Assembly (NCBI GenBank): GCA_016288495.1
Contig: JAEEZH010000058.1
Location: 1-39,724 of the forward strand
Source of the DNA: Lachnospiraceae bacterium
GTDB lineage: Bacteria; Bacillota; Clostridia; Lachnospirales; Lachnospiraceae
Direction of reading: 5' to 3'
Length of the DNA: 39,724 nt
A program made the translations under genes and the position numbers. Under the pieces are notes generated by a model. The model was not told where the DNA came from and ran no database searches. It saw only the letters and a program-made list of their open reading frames with translations. Positions 1-9,397 of the stretch are shown here, piece by piece (within the stretch, counting starts at the first letter, position 1; each line of letters opens with the position of its first letter).

Positions 1-2
1 CT

Positions 3-74
3 CGATACTGGATATCAGATAGCGGAAAACTGATCTTTCACAAAAAACTTGACGCACTCCTGCGGATGGTGTAG
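3..74 (+). CDS. possible 3' end of an upstream gene (partial)
   Basis: Frame 3 is open from the window edge to a TAG at 72-74 and would encode about 23 residues ending in LDALLRMV. The other two forward frames stop almost at once. The recA promoter begins some 65 bases downstream, so a gene ending here fits the spacing. The fragment is too short to assign to a family. It could equally be a chance open frame, so the call is tentative. Confidence 0.3.
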   Translation, partial: RYWISDSGKLIFHKKLDALLRMV

Positions 75-140
75 TATTCAGTTTAAGTGTGTTTGTCTTG
101 GCGGTTCGCCGTATTTTCAAAAATTAATTGTATAAATGTG
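75..140. other. intergenic spacer before the recA promoter
   Basis: This short stretch separates the possible upstream gene end from the recA promoter. A small GGCG-GTT-CGCC hairpin at 100-110 is followed by GTATTTT. It could be a weak intrinsic terminator, but the four-base-pair stem is too short to call with confidence. Confidence 0.3.
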
Positions 141-169
141 TTGACAAAAGCGAACAAATGTTTTATATT
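141..169 (+). promoter_or_regulatory. recA promoter (sigma-A type)
   Basis: A consensus -35 TTGACA (141-146) is followed, after a 17-base spacer, by a -10 TATATT (164-169). Transcription would start near 176, inside or just before the second LexA box. The match is close to the housekeeping consensus, which fits a gene that is strong when de-repressed. Confidence 0.85.
151..164 (+). promoter_or_regulatory. LexA (DinR) box 1 of recA
   Basis: CGAACAAATGTTTT matches the Gram-positive SOS operator pattern CGAAC-N4-GTTCG, with the right half-site weakened. It sits in the spacer between the -35 and -10 hexamers, so bound LexA would block RNA polymerase. Confidence 0.8.
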
Positions 170-177
170 CAATAAAG

Positions 178-191
178 CGAACAGATGTTTG
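178..191 (+). promoter_or_regulatory. LexA (DinR) box 2 of recA
   Basis: CGAACAGATGTTTG is a second SOS-type operator, 27 bases (about 2.6 helical turns) downstream of the first and just past the predicted transcription start. Two boxes suggest tight or cooperative LexA repression of recA and recX. Confidence 0.75.
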
Positions 192-218
192 AATCTGCAG
201 ACTTGATCGGAGGTTTTT

Positions 219-1283
219 ATGGAAAGAGAAGATAAACAAAAGGCATTGGACGCCGCACTGGCCCAGATAGAAAAGCAGTTCGGCAAGGGCTCGGTCATGA
301 AGCTGGGCGATGATAACCGTTCGATGAATGTGGAGACTATCCCTACCGGCTCGCTGAGCCTTGATATAGCACTGGGACTGGGAGGCATACCCAAGGGCAG
401 GATAGTGGAGATATACGGCCCCGAATCTTCGGGTAAGACCACAGTTACCCTTCATATGATAGCAGAGGTACAGAAAAGAGGTGGGATCGCAGGTTTCATA
501 GATGCGGAGCATGCGCTGGATCCCGTATATGCGAGGAATATCGGCGTGGATATTGATAATCTGTATATATCCCAGCCGGATTGCGGAGAGCAGGCGCTGG
601 AGATCGCGGAGACCATGGTGAGGTCCGGCGCCATCGATATCCTGGTTGTGGATTCCGTTGCGGCACTGGTACCGAAGGCGGAGATAGACGGGGATATGGG
701 TGATTCCCATGTGGGCTTGCAGGCCAGGCTGATGTCACAGGCCCTGAGGAAGCTTACCGCCGTTATCAGCAGATCCAACTGCAGCGTCATATTCATTAAC
801 CAGCTCAGGGAAAAGGTGGGCGTGATGTTCGGTAATCCCGAGACCACCACCGGCGGCCGTGCGCTTAAGTTCTATTCATCCGTGAGACTGGATGTGCGCA
901 GGATAGAGACGCTTAAGCTGAGCGGAGAAGCCATCGGTAACCGCACCAGGGTTAAGGTCGTAAAGAACAAGATCGCACCTCCCTTTAAGGAAGCGGAATT
1001 TGATATCATGTTCGGTACGGGTATATCCAGGACCGGCGATGTGCTGGACCTGGCTACCGATTGTAATATCGTGAATAAGAGCGGAGCCTGGTATGCCTAT
1101 AATGGCGAGAAGATCGGCCAGGGCCGTGAAAACGCAAAGATATTCCTTCAGGATAATCCTGCGGTATTTTCAGAGATAGAGAAAAAGGTGAGAGAACATT
1201 ACGGCATAGGTACTGAGGGCGGCGTACAGGGTGATACGCAGGAGAGCGCTTCGGACAGTGCCGATGTAAAGACAGGTAAATAA
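219..1283 (+). CDS. recA: recombinase RecA
   Basis: RecA forms ATP-dependent filaments on single-stranded DNA, drives strand exchange and stimulates LexA self-cleavage. The 354-residue length is normal for the family. The Walker A motif GPESSGKTT lies at residues 67-75. The core also shows [20 protein letters not shown], the L2-region signature, and the [17 protein letters not shown] segment. The acidic, low-complexity C-terminal tail (residues ~330-354) is typical. The ATG is preceded by a CGGAGG SD at 208-213. The gene is headed by a consensus promoter with two LexA boxes and overlaps recX by one base (TAATG), so the two are co-translated. Identification is secure. Confidence 0.98.
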   Translation: MEREDKQKALDAALAQIEKQFGKGSVMKLGDDNRSMNVETIPTGSLSLDIALGLGGIPKGRIVEIYGPESSGKTTVTLHMIAEVQKRGGIAGFIDAEHALDPVYARNIGVDIDNLYISQPDCGEQALEIAETMVRSGAIDILVVDSVAALVPKAEIDGDMGDSHVGLQARLMSQALRKLTAVISRSNCSVIFINQLREKVGVMFGNPETTTGGRALKFYSSVRLDVRRIETLKLSGEAIGNRTRVKVVKNKIAPPFKEAEFDIMFGTGISRTGDVLDLATDCNIVNKSGAWYAYNGEKIGQGRENAKIFLQDNPAVFSEIEKKVREHYGIGTEGGVQGDTQESASDSADVKTGK

Positions 1284-1753
1284 TGGCTGCCAGAGATCTG
1301 TCCGAAAAAGGAGCAAAGCTTAAAGCTTTGAAGATACTGACCGACAGGGATAAGACCGAAAAGGAACTCAGGGATAAACTGGCGGGATTGGGTTATGATG
1401 ACGGCGCTATAGACGGTGCTGTGGAATATGTCAGAAGCTATGGTTATATCGATGATATGCGATATGCCGAGAATTATGCTTCGTACCGTATGGAGAGTAA
1501 AAGCCGCATGCAGCTTGCCATGGAGCTTCGCCGCAGAGGTGTCGATGAGGGGGTTATCGAATCCGTATTTGACAGGCTGTATGACGGTTTTGACGAAAGC
1601 GGACAGATCATCCGCCTTATTGAGAAAAAACTGAAAGGTAAATACCCTGACTGTCTTGAAAACATCAGCGATGAGAGGAAAAAGGCAGCTCTTTTCAGGG
1701 CTCTTAAGAGCAAGGGTTATTCCTTTGACTCCATACGTCATATCCTCACATGA
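1283..1753 (+). CDS. recX: regulatory protein RecX
   Basis: RecX binds within the RecA filament groove and limits RecA activity. The 156-residue product is all-helical in character and shows RecX-type repeats: KALKILTDRDKTEKELRDKL with GYDDGAIDGAVEYV at the N-terminus, then the hallmark YGYIDDMRYAENY, followed by RRRGVDEGVIE. Its start overlaps the recA stop codon (TAATG), the usual arrangement for translational coupling, so it shares the LexA-controlled promoter. The length is at the short end of the family but nothing appears missing. Confidence 0.93.
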   Translation: MAARDLSEKGAKLKALKILTDRDKTEKELRDKLAGLGYDDGAIDGAVEYVRSYGYIDDMRYAENYASYRMESKSRMQLAMELRRRGVDEGVIESVFDRLYDGFDESGQIIRLIEKKLKGKYPDCLENISDERKKAALFRALKSKGYSFDSIRHILT

Positions 1754-1817
1754 TCAGCCTGATCTTGCCCGGTACGCTGAAAGTTGCAGATAATCGTCTC
1801 TTATAGACAATCCCTAC
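1754..1817. other. recX-rny intergenic segment
   Basis: A short palindrome GATCAGCCTGATC follows the recX stop, but it has almost no loop and no T-tract, so it is not called a terminator. Nothing else recognisable lies before the rny promoter. Confidence 0.4.
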
Positions 1818-1846
1818 TTGACATAACTTCCTTATTGTTTTAAAAT
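1818..1846 (+). promoter_or_regulatory. rny promoter (sigma-A type)
   Basis: TTGACA (1818-1823), a 17-base spacer and TAAAAT (1841-1846) form a near-consensus promoter. The predicted start near 1853 gives an mRNA leader of about 135 bases before rny, unusually long for a housekeeping gene, and one that contains a strong hairpin. Confidence 0.75.
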
Positions 1847-1917
1847 TTTAATGTTGTGATTTCAATTATTGGAATTATTTTATATATATTCTGATAGTGG
1901 ATGATTCAATATCGCAT

Positions 1918-1961
1918 CCCGTGGTATGTACCATTTAATCGTTTCGCATCCATATCACGGG
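1918..1961 (+). promoter_or_regulatory. 11-bp hairpin in the rny 5' leader
   Basis: CCCGTGGTATG (1918-1928) pairs with CATATCACGGG (1951-1961) over 11 bp with a single G-U wobble, around a 22-base loop. No T-tract follows, so it is not an intrinsic terminator. It ends 16 bases before the rny SD. A role in mRNA stability or autoregulation by RNase Y is an inference only. Confidence 0.6.
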
Positions 1962-1989
1962 AATGACAATTTAATAAGGAGGTGCTCCT

Positions 1990-3540
1990 GTGGAAATAGG
2001 AATTGTTATCGGTGTAGCAGTTCTTGCAGTACTGGTGACCATCTTCTTTTCTGTTTCGTGGTGCAAGAAGTATAAAAAGGGCGTGGACGAAAAGATCGGA
2101 AACGCCGATACGAAGGCACGCGAGATCATTGATAATGCGCTGAAGACTGCAGAATCAAAAAAGAAGGAAGGACTTCTCGAAGTAAAGGAGGAATCCATCA
2201 AGGCTAAGAATGAGCTTGATAAGGAGATCCGCGAGAGGCGTTCCGAGATGCAGAGACTGGAGCGCAGAGTTCAGCAGAAAGAAGAAAGCGTCGATAAGAA
2301 GACCGAGGCTGTCGAAAAGAGAGAAGCGGCTCTCAGTGCTGCGGAAGCAAAGCTGGCAAAAAAGCAAGACGAGATTTCCAAGCTGAATGAACAGCGCATA
2401 CAGGAACTTGAACGAATTTCAGGTTTAACCTCCGACCAGGCAAAGGAACAGTTGTTTAAGTCGCTTGAAGAAGAAGTGCGTCACGAAGCCGCAGTCCTTG
2501 TTAAGGAATTGGATACAAGGGCCAGGGAAGAAGCCGACAAGAAGGCCAAGGAATACGTCGTCAATGCCATTCAGAGGTGTGCCGCTGAGCATACTGCCGA
2601 AGCTACCATCACTGTGGTCCAGCTTCCGAATGACGAGATGAAGGGACGTATCATAGGCCGTGAGGGTAGAAATATCCGGGCTTTGGAAACGGCTACCGGT
2701 GTGGATCTGATCATTGATGATACGCCGGAGGCAGTGATCCTTTCGGGATTTGATCCTATCCGCAGAGAGATTGCGAGGATCGCTCTTGAGAGACTGATCG
2801 TTGACGGACGTATTCATCCCTCCAGAGTGGAGGAAATGGTCGAAAAGGCGAGAAAGGAAGTGGAGACTTCTATCCGCGAAGCGGGTGATGAGGCAGCCCT
2901 TGAAGTGGGCGTTCACGGGATCCATCCCGAGCTTATCAGACTGCTTGGAAAGATGAAGTTCAGGACCAGTTATGGTCAGAATGCATTGAGACACTCCATC
3001 GAGGTGGCTCATTTGTCCGGACTTCTTGCCCAGGAGATCGGTGCTGATGTGAGAGTGGCAAAGAGAGCGGGTCTGCTTCATGATATAGGTAAATCCATAG
3101 ATCATGAGCAGGAAGGTTCACATATCCAGTTGGGTGTGGAGCTGTGTCGTAAGTATAAGGAATCTCCCGTGATCATCAATGCCGTTGAAGCACATCATGG
3201 AGATGTGGAACCCACATCCCTGGTGGCATGTATAGTACAGTGTGCTGATACTATTTCGGCCTCCAGACCCGGTGCCAGAAGAGATACCATTGACACATAT
3301 ACCAACAGACTTAACCAGCTGGAGGAGATATCCAATTCCTTCAAGGGAGTTGAGAAGTCCTTTGCGATCCAGGCCGGAAGAGAAGTTCGTATCATGGTGG
3401 TTCCTGAGCAGGTATCTGATTCCGATATGGTTATGCTGGCTCGTGACATATCCAAGAAGATAGAGTCCGAGATGGAATATCCGGGACAGATAAAGGTAAA
3501 TCTGATTCGCGAAAGCAGGGTTTCCGATATTGCGAAATAG
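1990..3540 (+). CDS. rny: ribonuclease Y
   Basis: RNase Y is the membrane-anchored endoribonuclease that starts mRNA decay in many Gram-positive bacteria. The 516-residue product has the expected order: an N-terminal membrane anchor (residues ~1-22), a long charged coiled coil (~30-190), a KH domain with [15 protein letters not shown], and an HD domain with [12 protein letters not shown] and [12 protein letters not shown]. The start is GTG at 1990, seven bases after the GGAGG of AAGGAGGTG (1976-1984). No in-frame ATG is better placed. It has its own promoter and is followed by a strong terminator, so it is probably monocistronic. Identification is secure. Confidence 0.97.
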   Translation: MEIGIVIGVAVLAVLVTIFFSVSWCKKYKKGVDEKIGNADTKAREIIDNALKTAESKKKEGLLEVKEESIKAKNELDKEIRERRSEMQRLERRVQQKEESVDKKTEAVEKREAALSAAEAKLAKKQDEISKLNEQRIQELERISGLTSDQAKEQLFKSLEEEVRHEAAVLVKELDTRAREEADKKAKEYVVNAIQRCAAEHTAEATITVVQLPNDEMKGRIIGREGRNIRALETATGVDLIIDDTPEAVILSGFDPIRREIARIALERLIVDGRIHPSRVEEMVEKARKEVETSIREAGDEAALEVGVHGIHPELIRLLGKMKFRTSYGQNALRHSIEVAHLSGLLAQEIGADVRVAKRAGLLHDIGKSIDHEQEGSHIQLGVELCRKYKESPVIINAVEAHHGDVEPTSLVACIVQCADTISASRPGARRDTIDTYTNRLNQLEEISNSFKGVEKSFAIQAGREVRIMVVPEQVSDSDMVMLARDISKKIESEMEYPGQIKVNLIRESRVSDIAK

Positions 3541-3561
3541 ATTTGGTTTGCATTATGTTTG

Positions 3562-3595
3562 CGGCAGTCAGAGTATTCTGGCTGCCGTTTCATTT
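3562..3595 (+). terminator. intrinsic terminator after rny
   Basis: CGGCAG (3562-3567) and CTGCCG (3582-3587) form the outer stem, continued inward by CAGA/TCTG around a GTAT loop, and followed by TTTCATTT. It lies 20 bases past the rny stop. Confidence 0.85.
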
Positions 3596-3634
3596 CGGGA
3601 AATGCTTTCCTGCGGATCCGTGTAAAGGAGTACC

Positions 3635-4009
3635 ATGAATAAAAGAAAGATAGGAAGAGTATGGGAAGATGCGGCCTGTGCTTATCTGCAGCAGCAGGGG
3701 GTAGCCATACGACACAGAAATTTTAAATTATATCGTAAGGGTGAGATCGATATAATCGGGATGGACAGGGAAAAGACCCTGCTCTTCATCGAAGTTAAAT
3801 ACAGAAAAAATGCACATCACGGCAGCCCGGCAGAGGCGGTGGGACCGTCAAAGATAGCCAGTATATGCAGCTGCAGTGATTATTACAGGATCCGCTACGG
3901 GTTTTCGGATTCACAGAAATGCAGATTTGATGTGATCACCGTTACCGGAGCTGAACACAATGATATAAAATGGATCAAAAATGCTTTTGATTATGAAGGG
4001 AGAGGATAG
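3635..4009 (+). CDS. YraN family (UPF0102) protein
   Basis: This 124-residue protein belongs to the YraN family, a small endonuclease-like fold related to Holliday junction resolvases. Its precise role is unproven. It shows the family pattern: RKIGRVWEDAACAYLQQQG near the start, NFKLYRKGEIDIIGMD with the conserved GEIDII, then LLFIEVKYRKN carrying the ExK element of PD-(D/E)XK nucleases. The ATG follows an AAAGGAG SD. The gene lies immediately before rnhB, the usual neighbour in Firmicutes, and the rnhB start lies two bases after its stop. Confidence 0.9.
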   Translation: MNKRKIGRVWEDAACAYLQQQGVAIRHRNFKLYRKGEIDIIGMDREKTLLFIEVKYRKNAHHGSPAEAVGPSKIASICSCSDYYRIRYGFSDSQKCRFDVITVTGAEHNDIKWIKNAFDYEGRG

Positions 4010-4011
4010 AT

Positions 4012-4782
4012 TTGACCGCTATAAAGGAGATAAAGGCCGATTTTGACAGCAGGGATAAGCAGGATGTAAAAAGCCTGGAGGATTTTATCGAAAAATATTC
4101 GGAAGATACCAGAAGCGGAGTGGAGAGTCTTAAAACAAGGGCTGAGAAAATCATCGCAGCCATGGAAAAAGAGAAGGCCCGAATTTATGCCATGACCGAG
4201 TATGAGCGCAGATATCGTGATGAATATAAATATATCTGCGGTATAGACGAAGTGGGCAGAGGGCCTCTGGCGGGCCCGGTGGTGGCCGGAGCCGTGATAC
4301 TGCCGACAGACTGTGATATCCTCTACCTGAACGATTCCAAGCAGCTGTCCGCGGCAAAGCGGGAAGAGCTTTGCGCTGAGATAAAAGAAAAGGCCGTTGC
4401 CTGGGCAACAGCCGAAGTGTCGTGGGAGATCATAGATGAGATCAATATCCTGAACGCCACCTATGAGGCTATGAGAAGGGCTATACAGTCCCTGAATGTA
4501 ATACCGGATTATCTTTTGAATGATGCGGTGACGATCCCCGGGGTGGATATAGGTCAGTGTCCTATAATAAAGGGAGATGCGAAAAGCGTATCCATCGCCG
4601 CAGCATCCATCGTGGCCAAGGTGACCAGAGATGCAAAGATGACAGAGTATGACAGCATATATCCGGGATACGGTTTCGCTTCAAACAAGGGATATGGGAG
4701 CAGCGAACATATAAAGGCCTTAAAGGAACTGGGTCCCTGCCCGATCCATCGCAGATCCTTTATCTCAAATATTGTCCCGTAG
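4012..4782 (+). CDS. rnhB: ribonuclease HII
   Basis: RNase HII cleaves RNA in RNA-DNA hybrids and removes misincorporated ribonucleotides. The catalytic core begins at CGIDEVGRGPLAGPVVAGA, with the first Asp-Glu pair, and continues with YLNDSKQLSAAKREEL, IIKGDAKS and IAAASIVAKVTRDAKM, giving the remaining acidic residues. About 75 residues precede the core, as in the long Bacillus-type RnhB. The start is TTG at 4012, two bases after the yraN stop, with GGGAGAGG (3998-4005) as SD inside the yraN end. The 3' end overlaps the convergent prs gene by 18 bases. Confidence 0.95.
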   Translation: MTAIKEIKADFDSRDKQDVKSLEDFIEKYSEDTRSGVESLKTRAEKIIAAMEKEKARIYAMTEYERRYRDEYKYICGIDEVGRGPLAGPVVAGAVILPTDCDILYLNDSKQLSAAKREELCAEIKEKAVAWATAEVSWEIIDEINILNATYEAMRRAIQSLNVIPDYLLNDAVTIPGVDIGQCPIIKGDAKSVSIAAASIVAKVTRDAKMTEYDSIYPGYGFASNKGYGSSEHIKALKELGPCPIHRRSFISNIVP

Positions 4783-5946
4783 ATTATAACGACGGACGAT
4801 CTCCCGGATCTTGTCCGTGGGTGTGATGACTGACTGCAGGGTCACATCGTGATTCATAAAATCTATGATGGAAGCGATAAACTTGCTCATGTCAGCCTCT
4901 ATATGGTAGGGCCTGTTCCTCAGCTCCGGGTGATTGCTGGTTAAGTTCGTGGTGATGATCCTGTCGAACCAGCATTTTTCATAGGCTTCATCAAAGGCCT
5001 TGATGCCGCTGGTGAAGAGACCGAAGGTACAGCAGATGAATACCCGCTTGGCATTCATCTTTTTCAGCTGGCTGGCGGTATCGAGCATGGAATCCCCTGA
5101 GGCTATCATGTCGTCTACGATTATCACATCCTTGCCGTCTATGGCATCTCCCAGGAATTCATGGGAGATTATGGGGTTTTTGCCGTTGGTGACCTTTGTG
5201 TAATCACGGCGCTTGTAGAACATACCGGTGTCCACGCCCATTACGGAGGCGAAATATATGGCGCGGTCCAAGGCCCCTTCATCGGGGGAGATGACCACGG
5301 TGTGTTTTTTGTCAATGTTAAGGTCGTGCTCTGAGTTGAGCAGGGCTCTCAAAAACTGGTAAAAGGGAAGGAAATTGTCAAAGCCGCAGGTGGGAGTGGA
5401 ATTCTGTACCGAAGGGTCATGAGCGTCAAAGGTTATTATGTTTGAAACACCCATTTTGGACAGTTCCTCCAGCATCATGGCACAGTCCAGAGACTCCCTG
5501 GAGGTCCTTTTGTGCTGGCGTCCTTCATAAAGGAAGGGCATGATCACATTTATCCGGTGGGCTTTCCCGGCCACAGCGGCTATGAAGCGCTTCAGGTCCT
5601 GATAATGATCATCGGGAGACATATGATTCGTAAAACCGTTCATGGTGTAGGTCATATAATGGTTTGTCACATCCAGCAGGATGAACAGATCTTTTCCTCT
5701 GACGGTCTCGTGTATCTCGCATTTTCCTTCGCCGGAACCAAAGCGCGGCAGGGAAAAATCCAGCAGATAATTCTCCCTGACATATTCCATAAAGGCTGAA
5801 TTATCATGGTGAGGCTGGTTGATGCTGTGACGGTAGTTGACGAGATGACGGTTTACTTCGTTGCCCAGATTGCGGCTGGATTCAAGTACGCAGAGCCTTA
5901 AGGGGGCTACCGGGATCTTGTCTTCGAGATAATCAATGTTTGGCAT
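4765..5946 (-). CDS. prs: ribose-phosphate pyrophosphokinase, long form
   Basis: PRPP synthetase transfers pyrophosphate from ATP to ribose 5-phosphate, supplying nucleotide, His and Trp synthesis. Recognisable elements are the ATP-loop equivalent MPFLYEGRQHKRTSRES (canonical RQDRK), DAHDPSVQNSTP in place of the DLHA segment, a KRR flexible-loop motif in FYKRRDYTKV, and the PRPP-binding loop VIIVDDMIASGDS. At 393 residues it is about 75 longer than standard Prs. The extra sequence lies mainly at the N-terminus (~50 residues), with a short C-terminal tail. The ATG (5944-5946, complement) has an AGGAG SD six bases upstream. It is the only large gene on the minus strand and converges on rnhB with an overlap. 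Confidence 0.88.
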   Translation of the reverse strand: MPNIDYLEDKIPVAPLRLCVLESSRNLGNEVNRHLVNYRHSINQPHHDNSAFMEYVRENYLLDFSLPRFGSGEGKCEIHETVRGKDLFILLDVTNHYMTYTMNGFTNHMSPDDHYQDLKRFIAAVAGKAHRINVIMPFLYEGRQHKRTSRESLDCAMMLEELSKMGVSNIITFDAHDPSVQNSTPTCGFDNFLPFYQFLRALLNSEHDLNIDKKHTVVISPDEGALDRAIYFASVMGVDTGMFYKRRDYTKVTNGKNPIISHEFLGDAIDGKDVIIVDDMIASGDSMLDTASQLKKMNAKRVFICCTFGLFTSGIKAFDEAYEKCWFDRIITTNLTSNHPELRNRPYHIEADMSKFIASIIDFMNHDVTLQSVITPTDKIREIVRRYNLRDNI

Positions 5947-6019
5947 GTGTACTCCTGTTGTGATAATATACTATGACGATCATTTTTCAAAAACATCACC
6001 GACATAATAACACAATCTT
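5947..6019. promoter_or_regulatory. divergent promoter region between prs and the DUF512 gene
   Basis: These 73 bases must hold promoters for both directions. On the + strand TATACT (5967-5972) and CATAAT (6003-6008) are possible -10 elements, neither with a clear -35. On the minus strand a TATATT precedes the prs SD. No single pair of hexamers is convincing, so only the region is annotated. Confidence 0.4.
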
Positions 6020-7411
6020 ATGAAAAAAAACAGACACATAATTAAAAAAGTCGAGGCGGATAGCATTGCTGCCCAGATGGATATAGAAGCGGGTGATGAA
6101 CTGCTGGCTATCAATGATCAGGAGATAGAAGACATCTTTGATTACAGGTTTCTCATCAGGGATGAATACATCGAGGTGTTTATCAGAAAGACAGACGGAG
6201 AAGAATGGCTTTTGGAGATAGATAAGGATGAGGATGAGGACCTGGGGCTGGAATTCGAAAACTCCATGATGGATGAGTACAGATCCTGCCACAACAAGTG
6301 TATTTTCTGCTTTATCGACCAGATGCCGAAGGGGATGAGACAGACCCTGTATTTTAAGGATGACGATTCCAGGCTGTCCTTTCTTCAGGGAAACTATGTG
6401 ACGCTGACCAATATGTCCGACAGCGATATAGACAGGATATGCAGATACAGGCTGGAACCGATAAATATCTCGTTTCAGACTACCAATCCCGAGTTAAGGT
6501 GTAAAATGCTGGGAAACCGTTTCGCGGGGGAAGCCCTGAAAAAGGTGGACAAGCTGTATGAAGCCGGGATCGAGATGAACGGTCAGATCGTCCTGTGTAA
6601 GGGGATAAATGACGGGGATGAGCTTCGCCGTTCCATCAGGGATATGTGGTTGTATTTCCCTTATCTGCGAAGTGTGTCGGTAGTCCCTGTGGGACTTACC
6701 AGGTTCAGGGAGGGACTGTATCCCCTGGAACCCTTTGAAAAAGAAGACGCAGAGGAAGTGATAGACATCATAGAAGGTTTCCAGAAGGAATTTTACAGCC
6801 GCAGGGGGGCACATTTTGTGCATGCATCGGATGAATGGTATCTCGTTGCGGGCAGGGAACTGCCGGAAGCAGAACGCTATGACGGATATCTGCAGTATGA
6901 GAACGGCGTCGGTATGCTCCGGCTCCTGCGGGATGAGTTTGATATCGCCCTGAACGCCGCAAAGGCCGATGGCAAGGTGGATAAAAATAAGAAAAGAAGT
7001 GTTTCCGTGGCCACCGGAAAACTGGCCTATGCCACCATAGTGTCCATGGCGGAGCGTCTGATGGAGGTATTTCCCTTCGTTTTAGTCCATGTGTACTGCA
7101 TCGAGAATAAGTTTTTCGGCCAAAGGATAACCGTCAGCGGTCTGTTGACGGGCGGGGATATAATAGATGCGCTTAAGGATAAGGATCTGGGAGAGGTGCT
7201 TTTCCTGCCGGAGAATGTTTTGAGAAGCGGTGAAGAGGTGTTTCTTGACGATGTGACGGTCACTTTTATGCGTGAAACTTTACAAGTTGAGACAGATATA
7301 GTAAAATCAAATGGATTATGTTTTTTGGAGCAGCTCTGTGATGTCAGGATCGATCCTGAGATCTACGGGGATGCTTTCGGTGTGCAAAGAGAATTAAACA
7401 AATATGAGTAA
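6020..7411 (+). CDS. PDZ/radical-SAM DUF512 family protein
   Basis: The N-terminal ~65 residues form a PDZ-like domain ([20 protein letters not shown]). A radical-SAM-type cluster motif follows, [18 protein letters not shown], with cysteines at 90, 94 and 97. [20 protein letters not shown] is the next conserved block, and a C-terminal DUF512 domain completes the protein (463 residues). The reaction and substrate of the family are unknown. It commonly sits beside der in Clostridia, as here, where its last eight bases overlap der. No SD is visible before the ATG (preceded by AACACAATCTT), although the protein starts where the family usually starts. Translation may therefore be leaderless or inefficient. 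Confidence 0.88.
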   Translation: MKKNRHIIKKVEADSIAAQMDIEAGDELLAINDQEIEDIFDYRFLIRDEYIEVFIRKTDGEEWLLEIDKDEDEDLGLEFENSMMDEYRSCHNKCIFCFIDQMPKGMRQTLYFKDDDSRLSFLQGNYVTLTNMSDSDIDRICRYRLEPINISFQTTNPELRCKMLGNRFAGEALKKVDKLYEAGIEMNGQIVLCKGINDGDELRRSIRDMWLYFPYLRSVSVVPVGLTRFREGLYPLEPFEKEDAEEVIDIIEGFQKEFYSRRGAHFVHASDEWYLVAGRELPEAERYDGYLQYENGVGMLRLLRDEFDIALNAAKADGKVDKNKKRSVSVATGKLAYATIVSMAERLMEVFPFVLVHVYCIENKFFGQRITVSGLLTGGDIIDALKDKDLGEVLFLPENVLRSGEEVFLDDVTVTFMRETLQVETDIVKSNGLCFLEQLCDVRIDPEIYGDAFGVQRELNKYE

Positions 7412-8729
7412 ACCCATTGTGGCCGTGGTCGGAAGACCTAATGTGGGCAAGTCTACCTTGTTCAATGCACTGGCCGGAGAGAGAATATCAATAGTCAAGG
7501 ATACACCGGGCATCACCCGTGACCGCATATACGCTGATTCGGAATGGCTGGGACGTCCCTTTACCATGATAGATACAGGCGGAATAGAACCGGATTCGGG
7601 AGACATCATCCTGTCCCGTATGAGGGAACAGGCCCAGATAGCCATAGATACGGCCGACGTGATCCTTTTTATGGTGGATGTGCGTCAGGGACTTCAGGAC
7701 GCCGATTCAAAGGTGGCGGATCTTTTGAGACGTTCCCGCAAAAATGTGATCCTTGTGGTGAACAAGGTCGATGATTTCGAAAAATTCATGGCAGATGTCT
7801 ATGAGTTTTATAATCTGGGCATGGGGGATCCGGTTGCCATTTCTTCCAAAAACAAACTGGGACTGGGAGAATTGCTGGATGAGCTGGTGAAGTATTTTCC
7901 AGAGGGAAATGAATCCGAAGAGGAAGAGGATGAGCGTCCCAAGGTAGCCATAGTAGGCAAGCCCAACGTAGGGAAATCCTCCATCATAAACAAGCTTCTG
8001 GGACAGGAGAGACTCATAGTCTCCGATGTGGCCGGCACCACCAGGGATGCGGTGGACGCAGTGGCTGTCCATGACGGCAGGGAATATGTCTTTATAGATA
8101 CGGCCGGTCTGCGCCGTAAAAACAAGATAAAAGAAGAACTGGAGCACTACATGATACTCCGCACCGTGGCTGCGGTGGAGAGGGCGGATGTGGTCCTGGT
8201 GGTGATAGACGCCACTGAGGGCATTACCGAGCAGGATGCAAAGATCGCCGGGATCGCCCATGACCGGGGAAAGGGTATCATAATAGTCGTAAATAAATGG
8301 GATGCGGTGGAAAAGGATGATAAGACCATCTACCGTTTTACCGAGGATGTAAAGGATGTCCTTTCCTTTTTGTCCTACGCCGAAGTCATGTATGTGTCGG
8401 CCAAAAGCGGCCAGCGTCTTTTGAAGCTGTATGATTCCATAGATGCGGTGCTGCAGAACTGTACGCTGAGGGTGGCTACGGGCGTTCTGAACGAGATCAT
8501 AACCGAGGCGGTGGCTATGGTCCAGCCTCCTGCGGACAAGGGCAAGAGACTGCGTATCTATTATGCCACCCAGGTCTCCGTTAAACCGCCCACATTCGTG
8601 ATCTTTGTGAATGATAAAAAACTCATGCATTTTTCGTATTTGAGATATCTGGAGAACAGGATAAGGGAGGCCTTCGGTTTTGCGGGGACCTCGCTCAGAT
8701 TTTTGATCAGGGAGCGTAAGGAAAAATGA
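7404..8729 (+). CDS. der: ribosome biogenesis GTPase Der (EngA)
   Basis: Der is a tandem-G-domain GTPase needed for 50S ribosome maturation. Domain 1 shows GRPNVGKST (from residue 10), DTGG and NKVD. Domain 2 shows [19 protein letters not shown] and NKWD. The C-terminal KH-like domain contains [20 protein letters not shown]. The length of 441 residues is typical. The start overlaps the DUF512 gene by eight bases, and the stop overlaps plsY by four (ATGA), indicating one transcript. Confidence 0.97.
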   Translation: MSKPIVAVVGRPNVGKSTLFNALAGERISIVKDTPGITRDRIYADSEWLGRPFTMIDTGGIEPDSGDIILSRMREQAQIAIDTADVILFMVDVRQGLQDADSKVADLLRRSRKNVILVVNKVDDFEKFMADVYEFYNLGMGDPVAISSKNKLGLGELLDELVKYFPEGNESEEEEDERPKVAIVGKPNVGKSSIINKLLGQERLIVSDVAGTTRDAVDAVAVHDGREYVFIDTAGLRRKNKIKEELEHYMILRTVAAVERADVVLVVIDATEGITEQDAKIAGIAHDRGKGIIIVVNKWDAVEKDDKTIYRFTEDVKDVLSFLSYAEVMYVSAKSGQRLLKLYDSIDAVLQNCTLRVATGVLNEIITEAVAMVQPPADKGKRLRIYYATQVSVKPPTFVIFVNDKKLMHFSYLRYLENRIREAFGFAGTSLRFLIRERKEK

Positions 8730-9397
8730 TATATGCAGTCAGATTGATATGCGTGCTCATAGGGTATTGTTTCGGTCTTTTCCAGACAGCATATATTTAC
8801 GGGAGAATAAAGGGCTTTGATCTGAAGAATACCGGCAGCGGTAATTACGGTACCACCAATATGTTGAGGAGCAAGGGACTGAAGGCAGGTCTTCTCGTGC
8901 TCCTGGGTGATTCCTTTAAGTGTGTATTTGCAGTACTTGCGGTATGGCTCATATTCGGAAAGTCTTATTCCGATATATTTCCTTTGCTGAAGGTGTATAC
9001 GGCGGCAGGGGTCATACTGGGACATAATTTTCCATTTTACATGGGTTTTCGGGGCGGAAAGGGAATTGCCGCCACTGCCGGTCTTATCATGGTGATGGGC
9101 TGGACTTTTATGATACCGGAGCTCATTATTTTTGCCCTGGTGTTCGGCATATCCCATTACGTTTCCCTGGGGTCTCTGACCATTTATCTGTGGCTTTTTG
9201 CCCAGATAGTCATAATGGGTGAAATGGGATACGGACAGTTTGCGTCCATGACGCGGCCTGCCCTTATCGAAATGTATGTTGTGGTGCTGCTTCTGGTCAT
9301 CATGGCCTTTGTGAAGCACCGTGAGAATATCTCGAGGCTCCTCAGCGGGACCGAGAGAAAAACATATCTTACAAAGAAAAAGGAGAGTGATTCTTAA
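8726..9397 (+). CDS. plsY: glycerol-3-phosphate acyltransferase PlsY
   Basis: PlsY is a polytopic membrane enzyme that acylates glycerol 3-phosphate with acyl-phosphate, the first step of phospholipid synthesis in most bacteria. The conserved loops are present: [15 protein letters not shown] (motif 1), [17 protein letters not shown] (motif 2) and a later [13 protein letters not shown] loop. About five hydrophobic segments are visible in 223 residues, slightly longer than usual because of a polar C-terminal tail. The ATG overlaps the der stop. GpsA, which makes its substrate, is encoded two genes downstream. Confidence 0.95.
   Translation: MIYAVRLICVLIGYCFGLFQTAYIYGRIKGFDLKNTGSGNYGTTNMLRSKGLKAGLLVLLGDSFKCVFAVLAVWLIFGKSYSDIFPLLKVYTAAGVILGHNFPFYMGFRGGKGIAATAGLIMVMGWTFMIPELIIFALVFGISHYVSLGSLTIYLWLFAQIVIMGEMGYGQFASMTRPALIEMYVVVLLLVIMAFVKHRENISRLLSGTERKTYLTKKKESDS

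Noticed and set aside
1754-1775. GATCAGCCTGATC as a recX terminator
   Set aside because: The loop is too small for the stem to form fully and no T-tract follows.
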